A stretch of 64,000 nucleotides of DNA from JADJPL01 sp040382095 (GCA_040382095.1 JBEIGB010000001.1:62001-126000), one strand, 5' to 3'; positions 26,014-35,621 are shown, numbered from the stretch's first letter. Notes: generated by a model from the letters alone, not told the origin. Numbers and translations are program-made.

Positions 26014-28353
26014 CTATTTTTTTTCCAGGGCACTTGCCCTTTTTGCCCGCTGCATAGGGTTTTCAGGGGGTTGGGGCATTGTTTTTTCGCGGAATAGCTC
26101 GAAGCGGTTCATTTGAGGAACCGGGGGGAAGCTGTTATTGGACATATCGGTGTCTGCGGTTTCCAGATATGGGTCCAGGGTAATACGGGCAAGTGCTCTA
26201 TCAGTCATAAACACTTTTGAAACGGCTTCGTTGTCCAGCAGCCAAATTTCTGCTGGAATGCGATGTTCTTCGGTGCTACCGTCTGTGTATTCAAACTTCA
26301 GGATGAGGGGCATAACGAGCCCTCCTTTATTTTTGAAGGTAATTTCGTAAAAAAACTTAGGTGTTTCGAGGAAAACGGCCTCTTCTGCTGATAGGGTATT
26401 TAAGTATTTTTTGTAATCCTCCACATCTAAGTTGTTAATATTCAAAGGATTAAATGAAGAGTAAAAATCTTTTAGCGAGGGGTCTATTTCATCTTGGGTA
26501 TTTTTGATCGCTTTTTCATTTCTTATTGTACCGATAGTTTTGGGGGCATCATTTTTTGTAGTTTGGGCGACGGCATTTTCCACTTCTGGATTTTTGGTGT
26601 CGAGCCGGAAAGCTATAACCTGTTCAATGGCAATATCTACATGGTCGGTAGTGTAGAACCAGCCATTCCAGAACCAATCGAGGTCAACACCGGAGGCATC
26701 TTCCATCGTCCGGAAAAAATCAGCGGGTGCGGGGTGTTTAAACTTCCACCGGTTTGCATAGGTTTTGAAAGCGTAGTCAAATAGTTCTCTGCCCAAAACG
26801 GTTTCTCTGAGGATATTGAGGGCTGCGGTTGGTTTGCTGTAGGCGTTAGCGCCGAGGTTAGATACGGATTCGGAATTTGACATAATTGGCTCGAGGAGTT
26901 TTTTATCGAGCTTCATATAATCTGTAATTAAGTTGGAGGGCCCTCTACGATGGGGATAATTTCTTTCCCACTGTTGTTCGGTGAGGTATTGGACAAAGCT
27001 GTTGAGTCCTTCGTCCATCCAGGACCACTGGCGTTCATCGGAGTTGACGATCATGGGAAAGTAGTTGTGACCAACTTCGTGTATAATAACTCCAATCATT
27101 CCGTATTTAACGCGTTGGGTGTATGTACCATCTTTTTCTGGTCGTCCGCCATTGAAAGAGACCATCGGGTATTCCATTCCGATATTATTTGTATGTACCG
27201 ACCAAGCCACGGGATAAGGATAATCAAATGTGTAATGGGAGTACCATTTAAGGGTATGTGCAACTACTTTTGTAGAATATTGCTCCCAGAGTGGGTTGCC
27301 TTCTTTGGGATAAGCGGACATTGCCAGTACGACCTGGCCATTGGACATTGGGACGCCAAGGGCATCCCAGATGAATTTTCTGGAAGTAGCGAAGGCAAAA
27401 TCCCGGACATTTTGTGCTTTGAATTTCCAGGTTTTTTCACTTGCAGCTTTTTTCTTTTCGGCGTTGCGGGCTTCTTCCGGGGTTACGATGAAAACGGGGG
27501 TGGTGCGTTCTTTCTGGGCCTGATCGAGCCTTGATAGTTGATCGCGCGATAGGACTTCTTTGGGGTTTTGGAGTAGCCCTGTTGCTGCAACGACATGGTC
27601 GGCAGGTACGGTAATGCTAACGTCATAGTCGCCAAAAGGTAGAGTAAACTCACCCTTTCCCAGGAACTGTTTATTTTGCCATCCTTCGATATCGTCATAC
27701 ACACACATTCTGGGGAAGAACTGGGCAATTGCGTATAGGTAATTGCCATCTTCAGGAAAATATTCATAGCCTGATCTTCCTCCAAGTTTAATGCGATCAT
27801 TGATATTATACCACCACTTTATTTTGAAGGAAAAGGTATCTCCGGGTTTTAATGGGTAAGGCGGGTCAACACGCATCATAGTTTTTACAACGGCGTAGGG
27901 CAGGGGGTTCCCTTCCATACCTTTGACAAATTCGAGTTTAAAGCCGCCATCAAAGCTTGGTTGCAGGGACTGTAATTCGCGAAGCGACATTTGACCATTC
28001 ATTGCACCCGTAGAAATCTTGTAGGAATCGGAGTCTTTGGCCTTTTGGTTTTGGTCGAGTTGTAGCCACAAATATTCCAGTACATCTGGTGAGTTGTTGG
28101 TATAGTGGATGGTTTCCTCGCCATAAATCCTTTGGGTATTATCATCAAGGCGAAGGCTGATTGAATAATCTGCTTTTTGTTGCCAGTATCCGCTGCCTGG
28201 AGCGCCTGCACCTGTTCGGATTTGGTTGGGTGTCGGCAGCACTTCATAAAGCTGCTTAAATTTATCTGTTTTTTGTGCGTTGACGGGACCATCTATTCCC
28301 AGACAGATGGTTAGTATCAATAGACATAGCAGGTGCTTTGTAAAATTGTTCAT
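26014..28353 (-). CDS. M1 family metallopeptidase, exported
   Basis: This 779-residue protein has a signal peptide (about 1-26). The gluzincin site is HEVGH (H425, H429) with E448 in WMDEGLNSF, 18 residues after the second histidine. IGMEYP (about 391-396) stands at the position of the GAMEN exopeptidase motif of classic M1 enzymes but differs from it, so strict aminopeptidase activity is uncertain. The C-terminal ~230 residues have no zinc motif. It is likely periplasmic. A second, GAMEN-containing M1 enzyme occurs at 59.1-61.8 kb. Confidence 0.88.
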   Translation of the reverse strand: MNNFTKHLLCLLILTICLGIDGPVNAQKTDKFKQLYEVLPTPNQIRTGAGAPGSGYWQQKADYSISLRLDDNTQRIYGEETIHYTNNSPDVLEYLWLQLDQNQKAKDSDSYKISTGAMNGQMSLRELQSLQPSFDGGFKLEFVKGMEGNPLPYAVVKTMMRVDPPYPLKPGDTFSFKIKWWYNINDRIKLGGRSGYEYFPEDGNYLYAIAQFFPRMCVYDDIEGWQNKQFLGKGEFTLPFGDYDVSITVPADHVVAATGLLQNPKEVLSRDQLSRLDQAQKERTTPVFIVTPEEARNAEKKKAASEKTWKFKAQNVRDFAFATSRKFIWDALGVPMSNGQVVLAMSAYPKEGNPLWEQYSTKVVAHTLKWYSHYTFDYPYPVAWSVHTNNIGMEYPMVSFNGGRPEKDGTYTQRVKYGMIGVIIHEVGHNYFPMIVNSDERQWSWMDEGLNSFVQYLTEQQWERNYPHRRGPSNLITDYMKLDKKLLEPIMSNSESVSNLGANAYSKPTAALNILRETVLGRELFDYAFKTYANRWKFKHPAPADFFRTMEDASGVDLDWFWNGWFYTTDHVDIAIEQVIAFRLDTKNPEVENAVAQTTKNDAPKTIGTIRNEKAIKNTQDEIDPSLKDFYSSFNPLNINNLDVEDYKKYLNTLSAEEAVFLETPKFFYEITFKNKGGLVMPLILKFEYTDGSTEEHRIPAEIWLLDNEAVSKVFMTDRALARITLDPYLETADTDMSNNSFPPVPQMNRFELFREKTMPQPPENPMQRAKRASALEKK

Positions 28354-28710
28354 AAATCCGATTTTATTAAATTTTTATAAACGATAATACTTAACCGGGG
28401 TAGTGCGCAGTGCAGCCATGCGATTATTGGACATTTTATCTGCCAAATTACGCATATTCATTCCTTCCTAATAATTTTCGGATAAATTGATAATTCGGTG
28501 CTGTAAGTTATAAATTTAGGAGGCATATCGAAAATGTTCCACGTGGAACATTTGGCTTGCTTTTTTCAGTGCCATAGTCCTGTTTATTCATTGGGTACAG
28601 CCCCCCTGTTTAGAACGCGGTCTGCGACAATTTGTCCGGTCAATGTATCCAATGATAAGGTGGCAGCAGGTGGCCGGATAGAGCCAATGGATCCCCACAT
28701 TATGATATTT
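28354..28710. other. Intergenic region with parS and a possible 38-codon frame
   Basis: This gap lies between the M1 peptidase start and the thrC stop. It contains the parS palindrome at 28535-28550. A minus-strand frame from ATG 28700 to TAA 28584 (38 codons, containing ATLSLDTLTGQIVADR) starts 10 bases after thrC. It could be a small protein translated from the thr transcript or chance. The rest is A/T-rich and should hold the promoter of the M1 gene. Confidence 0.35.
28535..28550. promoter_or_regulatory. parS centromere site 1 (ParB binding)
   Basis: TGTTCCACGTGGAACA is a perfect 16-nt palindrome that matches the bacterial parS consensus (TGTTNCACGTGNAACA class). The symmetry extends to 22 nt with AAA/TTT flanks (28532-28553). 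ParB-family CTP switches load at such sites near the origin and organise chromosome segregation. The identification rests on consensus knowledge; no parAB genes are in the window. Confidence 0.85.
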
Positions 28711-30039
28711 CTACTGGAGGTTTAGCATATAGTCTTTCAACAGTAAGTAATCTGCGGGTAATCTAGTGCTGGATTTTGGTAGTCCAGCCAATCCAGCTAG
28801 CCGTTCCGGGATAGGTATCTTAAGTTCAAGTATCCGCTGTACATCGGGAAGAAACTTGGCAGGGTGTGCAGTTTCTAGTACAATTCCACGTGTGCGGATA
28901 TTTTGACTTTTATTGTATTGTTCCAGTGCATGAATACCGACCGCCCCATGTGGGTCAATGATATAATGATATTGCTGAAAAACGCGGTACAGGCTTCTTT
29001 CGGTTTCCATATCGGAAGCACTTACGCCCCAAATATCTTTTTGCATATTGTTCCACGTGGAACATTGGCTGGTGCCCATGGTGGTAGAGTAAAGGTCGCT
29101 CATGCGGGCGAAGTTAGAGGGATTTCCCACATCCATGGCGTTGGACAAGGTGGGTACTGAAGGCAGGGGGGTGAAATGGCCCGTTTGCAGATACTTTGGG
29201 ATAACATCATTTGCGTTTGTTGCAGCGATAAATTGATGAACAGGCAAGCCCATTTTTTTGGCCATCAACCCCGCCGTGAGGTTTCCAAAGTTGCCGCTGG
29301 GCACACAAAAAACAACAGGAGGCCCATCAGGTGTGAGTTGCTTGAAGGCTTCAAAATAATAAAAGGATTGCGGCACTAGTCGGGCGATATTGATAGAATT
29401 TGCAGCACTTAATCGTAAGCGTGTGTTGAGTTCGGGGTCGAGGAAAGCCTGCTTGACCATCGCCTGACAGTCATCAAAATTGCCTTCAACCTCTATGGCA
29501 TGAATATTATGGCCAAGGGTAGTTAACTGCTGCTCTTGTAAAAAACTGACTTTTCCAGATGGATAGAGGATGATGACGCGTATTCCTGGGGTACGAAAAA
29601 AGCCCGACGCAACCGCTCCGCCGGTATCTCCGGAAGTGGCAACAAGTATAGTGAGCTCCGTATCTTCTCCGCGATTGAAGTAGCCCATGAGTTGGGCCAT
29701 AAACCTGGCACCAAAATCTTTGAATGCCAGAGAAGGACCATGAAAAAGCTCGAGAATGTACGTATCCTCATCCAGGCGAATCAGCGGTGCCGGAAAGTTC
29801 AAGGCATTCAGGATAATATCTTCCAGTGCTTTTTCCGGAACAGCACCTTGAAATAAGGTCTGTGTAACCGTGAGCGCGATTTCCTGAAAAGAGCGATACT
29901 GCAGATTTTTGAAAAAATTATCCGATAATGCCGGGATTTGAGCAGGCATATAAAGGCCATTATCCTCCGGTAAGCCTTTCATCACGGCTTCTTTTAAAGT
30001 CGCCGTGATGTGATGATTCTTTGTGCTGTAAAGTTGCAT
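28711..30039 (-). CDS. thrC: Threonine synthase
   Basis: This PLP enzyme converts O-phosphohomoserine to threonine. The 442-residue product has the PLP lysine K107 in FHGPSLAFKDFG, the phosphate-binding ATSGDTGGAVASGF, and CVPSGNFGNLTAG. The start was set at ATG 30039, which gives the family start MQLYSTKN, 10 bases after the thrB stop; an upstream in-frame ATG lies inside thrB. It is the third gene of the thrA-thrB-thrC operon. A second perfect parS palindrome is embedded in its codons at 29049-29064. Confidence 0.95.
   Translation of the reverse strand: MQLYSTKNHHITATLKEAVMKGLPEDNGLYMPAQIPALSDNFFKNLQYRSFQEIALTVTQTLFQGAVPEKALEDIILNALNFPAPLIRLDEDTYILELFHGPSLAFKDFGARFMAQLMGYFNRGEDTELTILVATSGDTGGAVASGFFRTPGIRVIILYPSGKVSFLQEQQLTTLGHNIHAIEVEGNFDDCQAMVKQAFLDPELNTRLRLSAANSINIARLVPQSFYYFEAFKQLTPDGPPVVFCVPSGNFGNLTAGLMAKKMGLPVHQFIAATNANDVIPKYLQTGHFTPLPSVPTLSNAMDVGNPSNFARMSDLYSTTMGTSQCSTWNNMQKDIWGVSASDMETERSLYRVFQQYHYIIDPHGAVGIHALEQYNKSQNIRTRGIVLETAHPAKFLPDVQRILELKIPIPERLAGLAGLPKSSTRLPADYLLLKDYMLNLQ
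29049..29064. promoter_or_regulatory. parS centromere site 2, inside thrC
   Basis: TGTTCCACGTGGAACA recurs identically 514 bp from site 1. It encodes part of Cys-Ser-Thr-Trp-Asn in thrC. parS sites inside genes are common in other bacteria. Two exact 16-nt copies so close together are very unlikely by chance. Confidence 0.85.
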
Positions 30040-30049
30040 GTGGCGTAAA

Positions 30050-31018
30050 TTAATGCGGCAGATGATGATCCATCCTCGTAGCGCCTTCAAGGTTTATACC
30101 AGAAATAAATAAATGATGGCGGATTTGGTTTGCTTCAAAAATTTCACCCATTGCCGCTCCAGCCTTTTTCGCAGTACCGGGATCGTCGCATAATGCAAAA
30201 ATGGAAGGCCCGGCACCAGAAATACTGCATCCCAGGGCACCAGTTTCAAGGGCAGCCGACTTGACTTGATAAAAATGAGGGATTAATCGTGCACGTTGAG
30301 GTTCAATCACCACATCCTGCAGGCATCTGCCGATAAGGGAGTAATCAGCACGATATAGGCCAACAATAAACCCGGCAAGGTTTCCACTTTGCTCAATGAG
30401 CCTTTCCAGCGAAACTTCCTTACTTAGAATACTTCTGGCCTCTCGAGTAAGGATTTCAACCTCCGGATATACTACAGCAGCGTAAAGTTTTTCCGGAACG
30501 GGAAGGGAATGTACATCCAAAGAGGCATTATTGCGCACTAAGATAATCCCTCCAAGCAAGGAGGGACCCACATTATCGGCATGATATGCACCATCCGCAA
30601 TTTGTTCTCCTAATACAGCAAATGGCAGTAATTCTGGTTTACTCAATGGCCGTCCAAGGAGTTCGTTAACAGCCATCACCGCACCAGCAGCACTAGCTGC
30701 ACTTGAGCCCAATCCACTCCCAAAGGGCATTTTTTTATGGATTTCCAAAAATATCCCATTCGCCATCATGTCATGGCCTAAATGCTCCAGGAGCTTTAAA
30801 GCTGCAAACCCGGCTGTGTTGCGCTCGGGCGTATAGGGTAATTTTCCACCATCACCGCTGATTAGCCTGATTTCTAACCCCGGGCGTTCGCTGAAACCCG
30901 CAACGATTTCGTCCCCGGGGCCATTTAAAGCAAACCCTAAAATATCATACCCAACGGCTACATTTGCTACAGATGCCGGTGCAAAAACCCTTACTGCTGT
31001 CGTTTGATCTGTTCCCAC
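30050..31018 (-). CDS. thrB: Homoserine kinase
   Basis: This GHMP kinase phosphorylates homoserine. The 322-residue product has VFAPASVANVAVGYD at the N terminus, the ATP loop MPFGSGLGSSAASAAGAV (97-114), and GCSISGAGPSIFAL near residue 275. The start codon is GTG at 31018, directly after the thrA stop (TAAGTG). The direct abutment implies translational coupling. It is the middle gene of the threonine operon. Confidence 0.94.
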   Translation of the reverse strand: MGTDQTTAVRVFAPASVANVAVGYDILGFALNGPGDEIVAGFSERPGLEIRLISGDGGKLPYTPERNTAGFAALKLLEHLGHDMMANGIFLEIHKKMPFGSGLGSSAASAAGAVMAVNELLGRPLSKPELLPFAVLGEQIADGAYHADNVGPSLLGGIILVRNNASLDVHSLPVPEKLYAAVVYPEVEILTREARSILSKEVSLERLIEQSGNLAGFIVGLYRADYSLIGRCLQDVVIEPQRARLIPHFYQVKSAALETGALGCSISGAGPSIFALCDDPGTAKKAGAAMGEIFEANQIRHHLFISGINLEGATRMDHHLPH

Positions 31019-33478
31019 TTATAGTGAATTACCTATTTTAATAATCTCGGCAAATATCCCCGCCGCCGTTACTTCTGCTCCAGCTCCCGGCCCCCGTACC
31101 ACTAATGGCCGGTCTTTATACCGCGTAGTAGTAAATACGATCATATTATCGCTCCCGTCCAAATGATAGAATGGATGATCAGACCCTACTGTGATAAGAT
31201 GAATCCCCGCTTCACTGCCTTCCAGAACGGCAGCCATCCGCAGTACCCGGCCTTCCCCAGTCGCAGCTTCAAGCATTTGTTCGAAATATCCATCCGCTTT
31301 TTCTAATGCTTTGAAAAACGTTGCAACGTCATACGCATTGATACAAGGTTGAGGTAGCCAGGATTGCATCCTCACCTCCTCGGCTTCTAAAGTAAGCCCA
31401 GTTTCACGGGCAAGGATAATCAGCTTGCGGCGCATATCCAACCCGAAAAGATCTATACGGGGATCAGGCTCTGTGAACCCTTTTAGCTGTGCTTCGCGGA
31501 CAACTTCGCTGAAGCGCTTTCCCGGAACAAAGTTGTTGAAGATGTAGGAAAGCGAGCCGGAAATTACCCCTTCAATCTTTAAGATGTTATCGCCACTTAA
31601 AATGAGGTCGTTAAGGGTGGAAATGATAGGTAAACCAGCACCGACGTTGGTTTCGTACTGGAAAAGTACGCCCCGCTGCCGCGCAATCGTTTTAAGCATC
31701 CGGTATTGATCAAAAGACGATGAAGTAGCAATTTTATTAGGTGTTGAGATTGAAATGCTGCCCTCAAGGATTGCAGCATAGCGGCTTGCAATTTCTTCAC
31801 TCGCCGTATTATCTACAAAAATAGTGTTCGGGAGATTCATACGCTTCATACGGGTGATGAACTCGTCAATGTTCATACCAAAATCGCAATGATCAAGGTC
31901 TTCCTTCCAGTGATCAATCTGAATACCCTGCTCGCGAAGCAACATCTTTTTACTGTTGCATAGACCCACGACCCTTAACTCGATCGCATGCTCTCTCTGG
32001 AGATAAGCTTTTTGACGTCGAATCTGCTCAAGTAGTGTATTCCCAATTAAGCCCGTACCAACAATAAAAAGATTTAGCTCAGTCGTCTCTGAAAGGAAAA
32101 AGGCTTCGTGCAGCACGTTGAGTGCCTTGGTTTCATCTTCCCTGTTTAGGACAACGGAAATATTCAACTCGGAAGAGCCTTGGGCAATCGCTACGACATT
32201 GACGCCATTATTTCCCAGTGCCTGAAAAAGTCTGCCAGCAATCCCCGGCTGATAGCGCATACGTTCTCCAATAACAGCAACAACCGAGAGATTGTCTTCG
32301 ATCTTAATAGGTTCTACCAGTCCAGAGGCACGTTCGTTTTCAAATACTTCCTCGACGATCTTCTTTGCTTTCCCTGCATAATCAGGCTGCACGGCAAACG
32401 AAATCGAATGCTCGGATGAACCCTGCGTAATCAAAATAATATTGATTTTCGCTTGCGCCAGGGCACTAAATAACCTCGCAGCAATTCCCGGAACACCAAA
32501 TAAGCCGCTCCCCTGAAGGGTAAGCAATGCAATGTGGTGAATAGAGGAAATGCCCTTAACCGGCTTTCCTTGCAGGCTATGATTGGCTTCGTTAGAAACT
32601 ACAGTGCCCGGAAATATCGGGTTAAATGTATTTTTAATAATCAGGGGAATACGCTTGGCTAATGTCGGCTGAATAGTAGGCGGGTAAATGACTTTAGCTC
32701 CAAAATGGGACATCTCCATTGCCTCGGCATAAGTGAGGTGTGGAATGGTGAATGCTTTCTTTACTTTCCTGGGATCCGAAGTCAGCACCCCGTCCACATC
32801 TGTCCAGATTTCTACCGACTCGGCATCAAGCCCCGCACCGAGCAACGCCGCGGTATAATCAGACCCCCCCCTGCCCAGCGTAGTGGTCAGGCCACCTTTT
32901 GCAGAGGCAATAAAGCCAGTAACTACTTGTATATCAACATGTTGATTAAAATATTCTTTTATGTTTTCATACGTGGCAGCTAAATCTACTGCAGCATTTC
33001 CAAATTGTTTATCTGTCTTGATAATTTTTCTGGCATCCAGATAATTTGCGGGCAACCCCGCTTGCTGAAGTACATGGGTAATTAGCCATGCTGCGTTTCG
33101 TTCGCCAAAGCTCAGAACATAGTCCATTGTCCTGGGAGAGACTTCTCTGACCAGAAAAATTCCATATAATAAGTTTTTAAGTACTTCGTGGTTGTTTTCG
33201 AGCTCAGGAAGGACTTTTGAAAGGAAAGGTTCCTGTAGCAGTGCAGATGCCGCATGAAAATGTCTTTGGCTAAAAGCATCGAAGTGGGTGGTGTAATGCT
33301 GGTCACCCCGCTCGGCCAGTCGTGCCATGTGGATTAAGGTATCGGTTACTCCTCCCATCGCAGAGAAAACGACAGCAAATTTCTCTCCCCGGGCATGGTA
33401 CCCCTTCAAAATTTCCGCGATGTGCTGTATGCGATCCGGCTGGGCAACAGACGAGCCCCCAAACTTCAGGACTTTCAT
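31019..33478 (-). CDS. thrA: Bifunctional aspartate kinase / homoserine dehydrogenase
   Basis: This 819-residue fusion catalyses the first and third steps of the aspartate-to-threonine route. The kinase (about 1-290) has KVLKFGGSSVA and TTLGRGGSDYTAALL. Two ACT-type regulatory segments (about 310-460) each include the IAQGSSE- or ITQGSSE-type turn, consistent with threonine feedback. The dehydrogenase (about 465-819) has NLFIVGTGLIGNTLL for NAD(P) and KIEGVISGSLSYIFN. It is the operon leader gene. I found no Thr/Ile-rich leader peptide in the 400 bases upstream, so control by attenuation is not supported. The + strand is C-rich through this operon, against the local trend. Confidence 0.96.
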   Translation of the reverse strand: MKVLKFGGSSVAQPDRIQHIAEILKGYHARGEKFAVVFSAMGGVTDTLIHMARLAERGDQHYTTHFDAFSQRHFHAASALLQEPFLSKVLPELENNHEVLKNLLYGIFLVREVSPRTMDYVLSFGERNAAWLITHVLQQAGLPANYLDARKIIKTDKQFGNAAVDLAATYENIKEYFNQHVDIQVVTGFIASAKGGLTTTLGRGGSDYTAALLGAGLDAESVEIWTDVDGVLTSDPRKVKKAFTIPHLTYAEAMEMSHFGAKVIYPPTIQPTLAKRIPLIIKNTFNPIFPGTVVSNEANHSLQGKPVKGISSIHHIALLTLQGSGLFGVPGIAARLFSALAQAKINIILITQGSSEHSISFAVQPDYAGKAKKIVEEVFENERASGLVEPIKIEDNLSVVAVIGERMRYQPGIAGRLFQALGNNGVNVVAIAQGSSELNISVVLNREDETKALNVLHEAFFLSETTELNLFIVGTGLIGNTLLEQIRRQKAYLQREHAIELRVVGLCNSKKMLLREQGIQIDHWKEDLDHCDFGMNIDEFITRMKRMNLPNTIFVDNTASEEIASRYAAILEGSISISTPNKIATSSSFDQYRMLKTIARQRGVLFQYETNVGAGLPIISTLNDLILSGDNILKIEGVISGSLSYIFNNFVPGKRFSEVVREAQLKGFTEPDPRIDLFGLDMRRKLIILARETGLTLEAEEVRMQSWLPQPCINAYDVATFFKALEKADGYFEQMLEAATGEGRVLRMAAVLEGSEAGIHLITVGSDHPFYHLDGSDNMIVFTTTRYKDRPLVVRGPGAGAEVTAAGIFAEIIKIGNSL

Positions 33479-33886
33479 GTTTGTAGTGAATTGTGTGTTA
33501 TTTGCTTATATATCGAGGATGTAAAATAAATACCGCAACGATCTGGCGTGATGGCTGGCTGAAGTCCCGTAATCGAAGGATTGCTCAAAGGATTTTTGAC
33601 CAGGAAGCAGCTTGTCAGCTATCCACAAAAGCCATGATATTAGCGATTATCTATTAACCGGGAATTTTTTTTACAAATTTATTCGAAATTCCCGCTGTTG
33701 GTTTAAATATCGCTAAATATTTACGTGGTTGATTGATTAAGATAAATCAAGATATCCAATATCTAAGAAAAAGGGTGCAGGTGTGATTTAAAGCATCATG
33801 GCAATGAACGGAGCACATTGCTAGTTTTCAAAGGGCCTGTAGAGCTCTTTATTTTCGCCCTTACTGAACCTGTGGCGACATCCTGT
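33479..33886. other. Intergenic region upstream of thrA
   Basis: This non-coding gap lies between the thrA start and the porQ stop. It holds a 9-bp stem (CGGGAATTT/AAATTCCCG, 33659-33694), which is a possible weak terminator after porQ or part of the thr leader. CTATCCACA near 33620 is a one-mismatch DnaA-like 9-mer. A short TTGATT/AATCAA repeat lies near 33730-33750. No convincing promoter pair was seen. Confidence 0.35.
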
Positions 33887-34951
33887 TTATTGCCGGGATT
33901 TGAATTCTTTGAGGTTCGTTGAAATACCGAGGTGGTTGATACCACCTGCAAGATGAATATTTCCCCTCCCATAGTCCAGCCTGAAGCGGTTAATTTTAAT
34001 ACCGACCCCAAAGGAAAAACCCGAAGCAGATCCAAATCCTTGTACGCTTAATTCCTTGCGCAGGCGATGGTCATAGGCTGCACGAAGCCGGAAATTCTCC
34101 CTTGCGCCGAGCAAGAGCTCACCGCTGAAAAGGAGATGGCGGAAAAAGTTATCCAACTGACGGCTGAACAGCCCAGGAGTATTCGCTTCTTCGCCATTGA
34201 ATATAGTTCCGTTTTCCTGGTTGGGATCATCATAGCGAATATTCCAGCGGTTGAGATTTCGATAAACTGCAGAGAAGCGGAAGGGGAGATAGCGGAGTTT
34301 TTTGGATAATCCAATCTGTATTTCAAAAGGTAATGGCTCACGAAGGTTGTCCAGCCCGGAGTAAGTTGTTAATTGCGTGCCTAAGTGTACAACATTAAGT
34401 CCGAAGGAAAAACTCCGGGCGGTGTCCTGGTACAAAAGACCCAGATCACCGGCAATTCCCAGCGATTGGAGATTCGCTAAAGTTGAAGTAATCCATTTAA
34501 GGTTAGCACCAATTTGGATGCGTTCGTCAATGGGGAAGGCGGCACCAAGGGCAAGTGCAGACTCTTTGACTTCAAAAACCCCTTCTTCCTGAAAAAAGAT
34601 ATTAGTTGCAGCGAGTTCCCCGTAATCTACGTATTGGACCCCCAACTGAAAAGTACCGCCTAACTTGGTAAAATGATGGCCATAAGCAAAATAGCCGTGT
34701 TGGATATTGCCGGGAAAAAAGCTGTGGCTGAATCCTAACTGTCCATGCATCCGGGGATTGAGCAACGCAGGATTTGAAACAGCGAGGTTTATATCATCGT
34801 CGGCCACACTGATTACACGTCCGCCAAGGGCAGTGAGACGTGCACTTGCCGGGAGGTTGAGAAAGGTATAGACAGTCCTTCCTCCGGTCGTTTGCCCACT
34901 CAGAATAATGGGCAATACGCAGGTAAAAAATGTGAGGAGGAAGATTCTCAT
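33887..34951 (-). CDS. porQ: Type IX secretion system protein PorQ
   Basis: This 354-residue protein has a signal peptide (about 1-19). It is followed by the PorQ/PorV-like outer-membrane beta-barrel start YTFLNLPASARLTALGG and DDDINLAVSNPALLNP. Many alternating aromatic strands (for example FQLGVQYVDYGE and GFSFGVGIKINRFRLDYG) fit a FadL-like barrel. In the type IX system PorQ with PorU, PorV and PorZ forms the attachment complex that anchors CTD-bearing cargo at the cell surface. No other por genes for that complex are adjacent. This gene is strong support for a Bacteroidota host. Confidence 0.87.
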   Translation of the reverse strand: MRIFLLTFFTCVLPIILSGQTTGGRTVYTFLNLPASARLTALGGRVISVADDDINLAVSNPALLNPRMHGQLGFSHSFFPGNIQHGYFAYGHHFTKLGGTFQLGVQYVDYGELAATNIFFQEEGVFEVKESALALGAAFPIDERIQIGANLKWITSTLANLQSLGIAGDLGLLYQDTARSFSFGLNVVHLGTQLTTYSGLDNLREPLPFEIQIGLSKKLRYLPFRFSAVYRNLNRWNIRYDDPNQENGTIFNGEEANTPGLFSRQLDNFFRHLLFSGELLLGARENFRLRAAYDHRLRKELSVQGFGSASGFSFGVGIKINRFRLDYGRGNIHLAGGINHLGISTNLKEFKSRQ

Positions 34952-34967
34952 ATTTATTGGTTACTGT

Positions 34968-35621
34968 TTATTTACTTCCTTCCAGTTGCCAGAGCGTCTT
35001 GCATATTCCGTCCTGGCATTCCATGGTTTTGATATGCTGCCCGGTTTCGTCGTATACCTTGAGCTGCCCATGTTCATTGTCACCGTTCCGATAGGTACCA
35101 GTTGTTTTGAGCACTCCTCCCGGATAAAATTCCTGAAATGGGCCGTTTTCCAGATTTTTACTGAAGTGGGTTTTTTCCATGACCGCTCCGGTTTCATAAA
35201 ATTTTATCCATAAACCTTCCATCTGGTTATCCAGGTATTGGCCTACGAATTGAGTTTGTCCGTCAGGATAAAAACTTCGGTATGGTCCATGGAAGATACC
35301 TTTCTGGTAACTCTCCACAATTTGGGTATCGCCATTTTCAAAGTATAAAATACGCATTTGGTCTAACTTACCGTCTGTGTAATAGCATTCTTCCATCAGT
35401 TTACCGGAATTCGACCAGCGTTTGTATTTTCCTTGCTTATTCCCTGTTTCGGGATTTATAAAGAAATATTCCTTCTCCCCGAAACCGTTCAAGGTATCCA
35501 CGGCCACAGTCCTTGTTATGTTTTCATCGGATGTAGGCGCAGAAGGCGTGCAGGACGAAATACCAATCAACATCAGCAATAGCAGTGCGGCTGCAATAAT
35601 TGATTTGGCGATAGGCATCAT
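34968..35621 (-). CDS. MORN-like repeat lipoprotein (YwqK family)
   Basis: This 217-residue protein has a lipobox IGISSC (Cys24). The rest is a series of ~23-residue repeats with a pattern close to G-x-x-x-G-x-(F/Y)-(Y)-x-x-G-x-x-x-x-x-x-x-(Y/F), e.g. KGIFHGPYRSFYPDGQ and NGPFQEFYPGGVLKTTG. These MORN-variant repeats define the so-called YwqK antitoxin-like family; despite the name, most members have no toxin partner and their role is unknown. None is seen here. It sits 16 bases before porQ on the same strand and may be co-transcribed, which would hint at an envelope role. Confidence 0.75.
   Translation of the reverse strand: MMPIAKSIIAAALLLLMLIGISSCTPSAPTSDENITRTVAVDTLNGFGEKEYFFINPETGNKQGKYKRWSNSGKLMEECYYTDGKLDQMRILYFENGDTQIVESYQKGIFHGPYRSFYPDGQTQFVGQYLDNQMEGLWIKFYETGAVMEKTHFSKNLENGPFQEFYPGGVLKTTGTYRNGDNEHGQLKVYDETGQHIKTMECQDGICKTLWQLEGSK

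Noticed and set aside
26950..27534. 194-codon open frame on + opposite the M1 peptidase
   Set aside because: It is antisense to the catalytic region, without start context or known motif.
33479..33886. Threonine attenuator leader peptide before thrA
   Set aside because: No short frame rich in Thr or Ile codons was found; the only ATG frame noticed encodes five residues (MAFVD).
34968..35621. Toxin-antitoxin system suggested by the YwqK family name
   Set aside because: The protein is an exported MORN-repeat lipoprotein and there is no toxin gene beside it.
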